Shown here one piece after another: positions 57,977-64,000 of a stretch of 64,000 nt of DNA. Within the stretch, counting starts at the first letter, position 1, and every line of letters begins with the position of its first letter. The notes below the pieces were generated by a model. It ran no database searches, was not told the origin of the DNA, and was given only the letters and a program-made list of their open reading frames with translations. This DNA is from Apus apus (taxonomy: Eukaryota > Chordata > Aves > Apodiformes > Apodidae), in contig NC_067305.1 of the NCBI RefSeq assembly GCF_020740795.1, positions 2,418,001 through 2,482,000 of the forward strand, in the 5' to 3' direction. A program made the position numbers and the translations under genes.

Positions 57977-58112
57977 ATCATAGAATCGAATGGTTTGGGT
58001 TGGAAGGGTCCTTAAAGATCATCTAGATCCAACCCCCTGTATGGGCAAGAACTCCTCCCAGTAGACTGAGTTGCTCTAAACCCCATCCAGCCTGGCCTTG
58101 AACACTTCCATC
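57977..58112 (-). mobile_element. CR1 LINE 3' end
   Basis: About 135 bases in reverse: ATCATAGAATCGAATGGTTT, GGTTGGAAGGGTCCTTAAAG, to CTTGAACACTTCCATCATC. Confidence 0.92.
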
Positions 58113-58576
58113 ATCCTCCCCCATCATTCCCCCTCATCATTCCAGCAGTTCCTGGGCTGGGGGAGCAGGCTGATGCTGCTGGCCCTGCTGTGCTCCTGTC
58201 CCACTCCCAGGGGCAGTGGGACTTCCTTGCAAACCCCGAGTCCTGGGTTTATTTTCCTATTCTGGAGCAACCTGAGGGGCTTCACATCCACAACAGCCTG
58301 CTCACAGCAGGTATTAGGCTGTTTCTGGCTGGCATTCCTGGCTCTAATCTCACAGCAGGAACACAGGCCCATCTGCCAGCACTGCAGCTTTTGTCCAGAT
58401 CAGTCACCTCGTGCTGCCTCCACGCCCAGTGCAGAGAAAGATGCTAAGGTGTTTTTTACCTTCTCAAGATCATAATAATCTAAAACAGATCAGATCACTC
58501 ACACCCTACAAAAGTCTCTCTTCACTATAAGAAGAATCCTAGAGGATAGGGCCACATCTAGAAACCCTGCTTTTGC

Positions 58577-58677
58577 AGAGCAACCTGGGCTGGTGGGAGG
58601 TGTCCCTGCCCATGCAGGGGGGTTGGATCTAGATGATTTTTAAGGTCCCTTCACACCCAAACCATTCCATGATTCTC
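58577..58677 (+). mobile_element. CR1 LINE 3' end
   Basis: Last 100 bases of the common subfamily: AGCAACCTGGGCTGGTGGGA to CATTCCATGATTCTC. Confidence 0.93.
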
Positions 58678-59094
58678 TGTGGGCTGGGTTCCCCAGCAGA
58701 CCCTGTTCCTTGTGCAATGTGATGTGGTGGTTCAGCCAGAAAATACTCCAGGGACAGGACTGCCAGGGAGCTGTGCCAAAGGGGGAATGAGGGCACCAGG
58801 CATCTGCACCAGGACTTGTTAACGAGCAATGGCCAGGGCATGTGGATGCAGTTCAAAGCAGAGTAGAACTGAAAATTAATACTGCAGTTAGGCTTGACAG
58901 ACCAAACAATATTCATTTTAACCATGCTGAGAATGAAATATTTAGCTTCATTTTTTCCACTGGGAAATAATGTTGTGGGTTTGATTGTTGGGGTTTTGGT
59001 TTGGTTGTTTTTTTTTGTCTGGCAAGATAGAATTTTTTCCTCAGAGTTCTCGCAAAAATCAGCATTTTCTGGTTTATGTCTGAAGAAATAAGAT

Positions 59095-59212
59095 CCTCAC
59101 CTTAATCTCTCATCTTCCAAGCCATTCCCCCTTGTCCCATCCCTCCATGATCTTGTAAAAAGTCCCTCCCCAGGTTTCCTGCAGCCCCTTCAGGTACTGG
59201 AAGAGCAGATCC
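59095..59212 (-). mobile_element. CR1 LINE internal fragment
   Basis: CCCCCTTGTCCCATCCCTCC and CAGCCCCTTCAGGTACTGGA match the reverse of the CR1 region about 200-350 bases from its 3' end. Both ends are missing. Confidence 0.8.
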
Positions 59213-61915
59213 TGTCTACAGCTCCCCCTCCCATTCTGACAGTTACAGCAGGGACTTAATAATGAGACACTGAACATTTTAGACTAAATGAAGTTAAAGG
59301 CTTCATATAAGAATAAGCTCTGGAACTCACTGCCACTTGAGCTGTTGAAATGCAGCCAGAACTGGAGAAGGATGGATGGTGATTTGGATTTGGGCTGCAA
59401 GGATGATAAGACTTAGCTGGGTTCTCACTCCAGTCGTGGAGGTTTTGGGCATGAGGATGGATTTTGCTTCTCTCACTGCCATCCTGCACTTTCAGTCAAA
59501 GATTTTAGCAGGACTCATCCCTGGGAAGTAGTTGGCTTGAGGGGCTTGGGAAGCTCCTTGGTCCCTTCTGTTGTGCCTGAGCCATTGTTTAAGAGTTGGC
59601 AGGAGCTTCTGGTACCAAACCCCTCTGACATCTGCAGTCTCAGTGCTCTCTGGGACCAGGCTGTGCCAGTGTTTTACCACGCCCGTGCTAGGCTGAGGGA
59701 TGATGTTATTCAGGCAACTTGGGATGAAACAGGGGCAGCACCAGAGCTGTGTGGTTTCCTGACTGCAGCTTTTGGAGAGAGGCAGAGCAGAGGGAGGATT
59801 TTTCACTGCATTGTTCATACCCACGGGACACCCAAAGGGTCCCCTTTGCCCTTGGCCAGCAGAGAGGATTCTGTGAATTTGGTGAGACAAAAACAAAGGT
59901 GCTGCAGGAACCTTGTAAACTACAGAGAGAGGAGCTATAGGTGCTTCACATGGAGGCTGTGTGTCCAACCCAGCATCATCAGGAAGAGTGTGCTCTTCTT
60001 ACTCTCTTAGGAAACCCTTTGTCCCTCCTCCCTGTACCTGTCCTCACCTTCTTGGCTTTCACAGATGCAGGACACAGTTTCTGCTCTGCAGAAATGCACT
60101 CAGTGCTCTAAATCAAAGCAACTCCTGAGGATGAACTGAGAACCTACTCCTTTCCTGTACAGGTGTCTGCTGAGAAAATCACATTCTCAAAAACCTACTT
60201 AAGGGTAGATGTTGAAAGGAACAGATACTTCAAGCACCTCTTGATGTGGGAGCTGAGGCCTGAAGTTCCATTTATGATTCTGCAACTCTCCCCTTGAATT
60301 CAAAGCACAAAATTATAACATCCCATCTAAATAAATAGGCATTTCTGTGCCATTTGTGTGTGCTGGTGCTTTTATATGGTTACTTTGTAGATTTTTAAGT
60401 GAAAATAGTATAAACACTGTTTCCAGTCAGTGGTATCTCCCCATGGTTCACTTAAATCTTTCCTGTACTCATTGGAAAAGCCTGTTGAAAGTTATTTTTC
60501 TGCATTGGTGGGATGTTAGTGCTCCAGCACAGGGGCCAAATTCTGCTTCCACTTGCAGCAAAAGAAAAAAAGAATTAAGATTTGCTTGAGACTCTGAGCT
60601 AGCTGGGAAGTGGGGACCTGAAGCTGGAGGCCTGACTGCTCTCCCAGACAGGGCTGTGGCATAGTGGGTGACTGCATGAATATCCTCTGTTATTCATGAG
60701 TAAGTGCCAGCATTTGTCCACTTCTGACCTGGAATTTGTATAATTTAGCAGGTTTTTTTCTTTTAAAATGAAAGCTGAGTTTACCCACTTGTATATTTTA
60801 TTGCTACACCACTAATAACTGTATTTGAAATATGCTGCCTCATTGTTTGCAGACTTTTCACTAAAAGAAACAGGAAAGATGGACTTTTTATTACCTGCAT
60901 CAGGGAAGTTTATTAATCAGTTCATGCAGCTTAATAAGGTAAATAGAATTTTAAAACAGGTTGGGAAGTATGTGGGGGAAAAAATAGGTTTCCTCATAAA
61001 AATTAAATCCCAGACACCAGGAAAAGCCCAGTTCACAATCACTGCAGTGATGAGGTTGAAAGGACTGGGAGGTTTCTACTTTGGGTAGATAATAACTAGT
61101 GTATGAAGAGTGCAAGCAAAAGTAGAGCCTTTGTTACTGTGGGCATGGAAATACAGCCCTGCCCACGAGTGTCTTTGTGTCCACAGCCCCACACACAACA
61201 TATTCTCTACACCTGCCAGGGCATGAACATGCCTGGCAATTTCTGCACCTGCACCAAGTGCCTCAGAGGTGTTACTCTGCAGCTTGAAGGGTCGAAATCA
61301 AAGTGCAGAGAGGGAAAATGAAGATTAAACTTGTTCTGACTGTAAGTCATATTGTCCTTTGGAAACTGTTCAAAAGGAACATTTACAACCTCCTTCCATT
61401 CCCTTGCTGGGAAGAACGAGCTCCACAAATTCCCATCACTTAATCCCCTCTTCATTTGAACTCCACCTATGAAATCTATTTTCCCTTACATTGGTCTTTT
61501 ACAGCCTGTGGCTGTGCTAAGCCACCCTGATCCCAGTGACAGAGGGAGAACTGGGGAAGTCTGTGTCCTTCTCCAACACTCTCAGCTTCCATCACGTCAA
61601 GCTGGATTTCTCCATCATCTTCTGGGCTCTGACCCCTGCATAGAGGAGGGCAAAGCAGGTGGGGTAAGGGAGCAAGTGGAGCCCCTTCTAGCAGCCTTTG
61701 CCTGCTCTGCTGCCAGTGTACAGGGCAGTGAGGTCAAAATCCCCTAAGTCATAGTGAAAAGAGCAGGAGCTCTTGATTAGAGGAAGCTACAATCAAGCAG
61801 GGTAATTGAGTTAGAAAACTCAATAGAGAAAATCTAGAGGGGAGATATTTGTTCATTTCTAAAATCACATTAATAAAGAGAAAGCAGGTGATTTGACATG
61901 AAATGGAGGATTAGA
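59213..61915. other. Intergenic, nothing recognised
   Basis: About 2.7 kb without supportable features. A 157-codon open frame (59537-60010, +) has no recognisable domain, start context or splice partners. Confidence 0.5.
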
Positions 61916-62037
61916 GATCACAGAATCATCTTAAAATGGTTTGGGTGTGAAGGGACCTTAAAAATCATCCTGTTCCACCCCTCCTGTGTGGGCAGGGACC
62001 CCTCCCACCAGCCCAGGTTGCTCCAAGCCCCATCCAG
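61916..62037 (-). mobile_element. CR1 LINE 3' end
   Basis: AGATCACAGAATCATCTTAA, GGTTTGGGTGTGAAGGGACC to TGCTCCAAGCCCCATCCAG, then abruptly non-CR1. Confidence 0.92.
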
Positions 62038-62231
62038 CTGCTGTGCTCAAACTTGCAAATAAATCATTATTTTCTAGAAGACTTGCTACAGTAAAACACA
62101 CTGTGTGAAACCTGGGCAGGGCATTGCATGGAAGGATGAAGCAAATCCACAAAGGATGAGGTTAACTCTCTGTTTCTGGCAAGCACTGCTCTGGGGAACA
62201 AAAACAAGGCAAGGAGAGAGCTGAGGGGCAG

Positions 62232-62316
62232 AGATGGCCCCTGCTCTGGCAGGAGGGTTGGACTAAATGATCTCCAGAGGTCCCTTCCAGCCCCCACCAT
62301 TCTGTGGTTCTTTGGA
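62232..62316 (+). mobile_element. CR1 LINE 3' end
   Basis: CCCCTGCTCTGGCAGGAGGG, ATGATCTCCAGAGGTCCCTT, ending CCATTCTGTGGTTCTTTG. Confidence 0.88.
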
Positions 62317-63708
62317 TGTCCCCATGCTTCTCCATGCCTAGCCAGGGGTTCCTATTCACTTTAGGTCCAGGGCTCTTGACTGTCATTCCAGCCTGTTTCC
62401 CAAAATTCACTGAAGTGGGGGCCAAAATCAGTTGCTCAAGTTTGTCCAGGATGACATGACAGACCAAAGCTGTAGGTCAGAGAAGGGAGCTGGTTCTCCA
62501 TCCCGTTACACCACGTCCCTGTTCACCTCCTGCCAAAGGATGTGGCAACTGCCATATCTCTGACATGACTCTGCTTCACACCCACATTCTGCTCATCAGC
62601 CCCAGGAGTAAATTACTTGAGTTGGATGGAAATTTTCCTATAGACGAGTTTTCCATCCAAAAATGCTGATTAGACTTAACTGACGTGCTCTGTGGAAAGG
62701 TTTTGATTCCGTCAGAGCTTTCAAAGGAAACAAAGTGAGACCTGGCCAGGCTGGCTGGGGGGGAGCTCTGCTCTGCAGATTGTCCATCTGCCTACATGTC
62801 CCTGGACTTTCTGGCTCTGTGGCTACAAGATTTCCCAGCTGACTGGCTCATGGAGGCCAAGACACCAGTTGGGTACCAGCTTCTGCAGCTCTGTCCCTAC
62901 ATGGGGGCAACCCTGGGACCACACATTCTCTGAGTCCCAGAATCAGCTGGTTTATTTTTTAAAATCTCTTTGGATTCCTTTGTCATGATTTTTCATGTCA
63001 CTGAAATTGTCCATGTTTTATTTTGCTATTCACTTCAGAATAACTGTCATCATCGCTGTCTGCAGGGCACGTTTTGTGCAGCAGGAGGTGGTGTCCTCTC
63101 TGTGTTGGTAACATGATTTCCAGCTCCGGGCACAAACTCTGCAAACAAAGCAGGGGAAGGGGATTTTTTTCCCCCCATTTTACCCTGCCTGCTCACAACT
63201 GCCACCTGCATTAAGTCCCCTAATGCTTTGGTCCCTCCTGACCTTCACACATAACCCTGCTCTGTGCTTCTGCCCTCTTGCCAGGGGCAGTTCAGCCCTG
63301 CACAGTGACCTGTTGGCACTTGCCTTTCCATCCTTCTGCCCACGGAGGGTGCAGCATTGCCCTGGTGCAGCTCCCCCCAACATCAGTGGTCTCTGCAGCC
63401 AAGCTTTGGGCTTCAGCAGTGAAGGCAGAGACCACAAGCCAAGCTCCACCTCAGGCCAAATGTCCTGCATTGTCATAGCTTTGCTTCTCCTTCCTGCACT
63501 GCTCAGGAGATGAGGAGGATGGGGCCTAAGGGGACCTCAGATCAAGAGGCAAATTGCTGGGTATCCATAAGCCCTCCATATGAACAAGTCTCTGAAGGTG
63601 CCATCTTACCAGAGCAAGGCTTGAAGAGGCAGTGGCAGCACCAGCCACCACGCCCTGCTTTGCCAGTGCAAAGCAAATGGAGCAACATCTCACATTGACC
63701 AGAGCTGA
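62317..63708. other. Intergenic, nothing recognised
   Basis: About 1.4 kb of single-copy DNA with no exon, RNA gene or repeat that I can support. Confidence 0.5.
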
Positions 63709-63980
63709 TCATAGAATGGTTTGGGTCGGAAGGGACCTTCAAGATCATCCAGTCCCAACCCCCCTGCATGGGCAGGGACACCTCCCACCAGCCCAGGTTG
63801 CTCCAAGCCCCATCCAACCTGCCCTTCAACACTGCCAGGGATGGGGCAGCCACAGCTTCCCTGGGCAACCTGGGCCAGGCTCTCACCACCCTCATGGTGA
63901 AGGATTTCCTCCTCATGTGCAGTCTAAATCAGCCTTTTTGAAGTTTTAATCCATTGCCCTTTGTCCTCTCAATTGCTTAA
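63709..63980 (-). mobile_element. CR1 LINE 3' fragment
   Basis: Reverse CR1 from GATCATAGAATGGTTTGGGT to CATTGCCCTTTGTCCTCTCA, reaching almost to the window end. Confidence 0.95.
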
Positions 63981-64000
63981 GGCCACAAAAAACTGACACA

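Noticed and set aside
59537..60010. 157-codon forward frame
   Set aside because: No domain, no conserved motif, no splice context.

Overview
The window is vertebrate nuclear DNA and almost certainly from a bird. It has spliced genes with GT-AG introns. It is littered with 5'-truncated CR1 LINEs ending in the avian octamer tail (ATTCTATG)n, about 28 pieces in both orientations, many nearly identical over their last 200-300 bases. It also carries solitary LTRs of an endogenous retrovirus. The species cannot be read from the sequence. The number of very similar CR1 3' ends suggests a lineage with a CR1 expansion (inference).

Region 1, bases 1-17770 (+ strand): the 3' half of a giant membrane mucin, MUC16 (CA125). 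I could place 39 exons by splice sites and conserved phase. Together they give 4125 coding bases, 1374 residues plus stop. They encode one partial and nine complete SEA domains, a transmembrane exon and a short basic cytoplasmic tail, followed by a poly(A) signal. The first 5598 bases are a GC-rich tandem array of 1517-bp units, each holding four exons for one 137-residue SEA repeat. The copies are almost identical. At 5598/5599, inside an intron, the array stops abruptly and AT-richer, diverged SEA units begin. The penultimate SEA domain is the only one with a Gly-Ser-hydrophobic autoproteolysis-type motif.

Region 2, 17.8-32 kb: intergenic. It holds a 435-bp duplicate of a MUC16 intron segment, an actin-like gene fragment at 21.3 kb, a large G-rich minisatellite (22.6-23.2 kb), a pentanucleotide microsatellite and many CR1 pieces.

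Region 3, 32.1-34.2 kb (- strand): an intact single-coding-exon bZIP gene of the NFIL3 family, best called NFILZ/NFIL3-like, with a plausible 3' UTR and poly(A) signal. From memory, MUC16, ACTL9 and NFILZ all lie in human 19p13.2, so the MUC16 / actin-like / NFIL3-like order looks like a conserved block (to be checked).

Region 4, 34.2-64 kb: no gene I can support. It contains CR1 copies, simple repeats, and a nested cluster at 52.2-55.8 kb: two inverted LTR copies, an older LTR split by a CR1 with a 218-codon open reading frame, and a 38-bp minisatellite. No RNA genes, CRISPR arrays or complete retroviral genes were seen.
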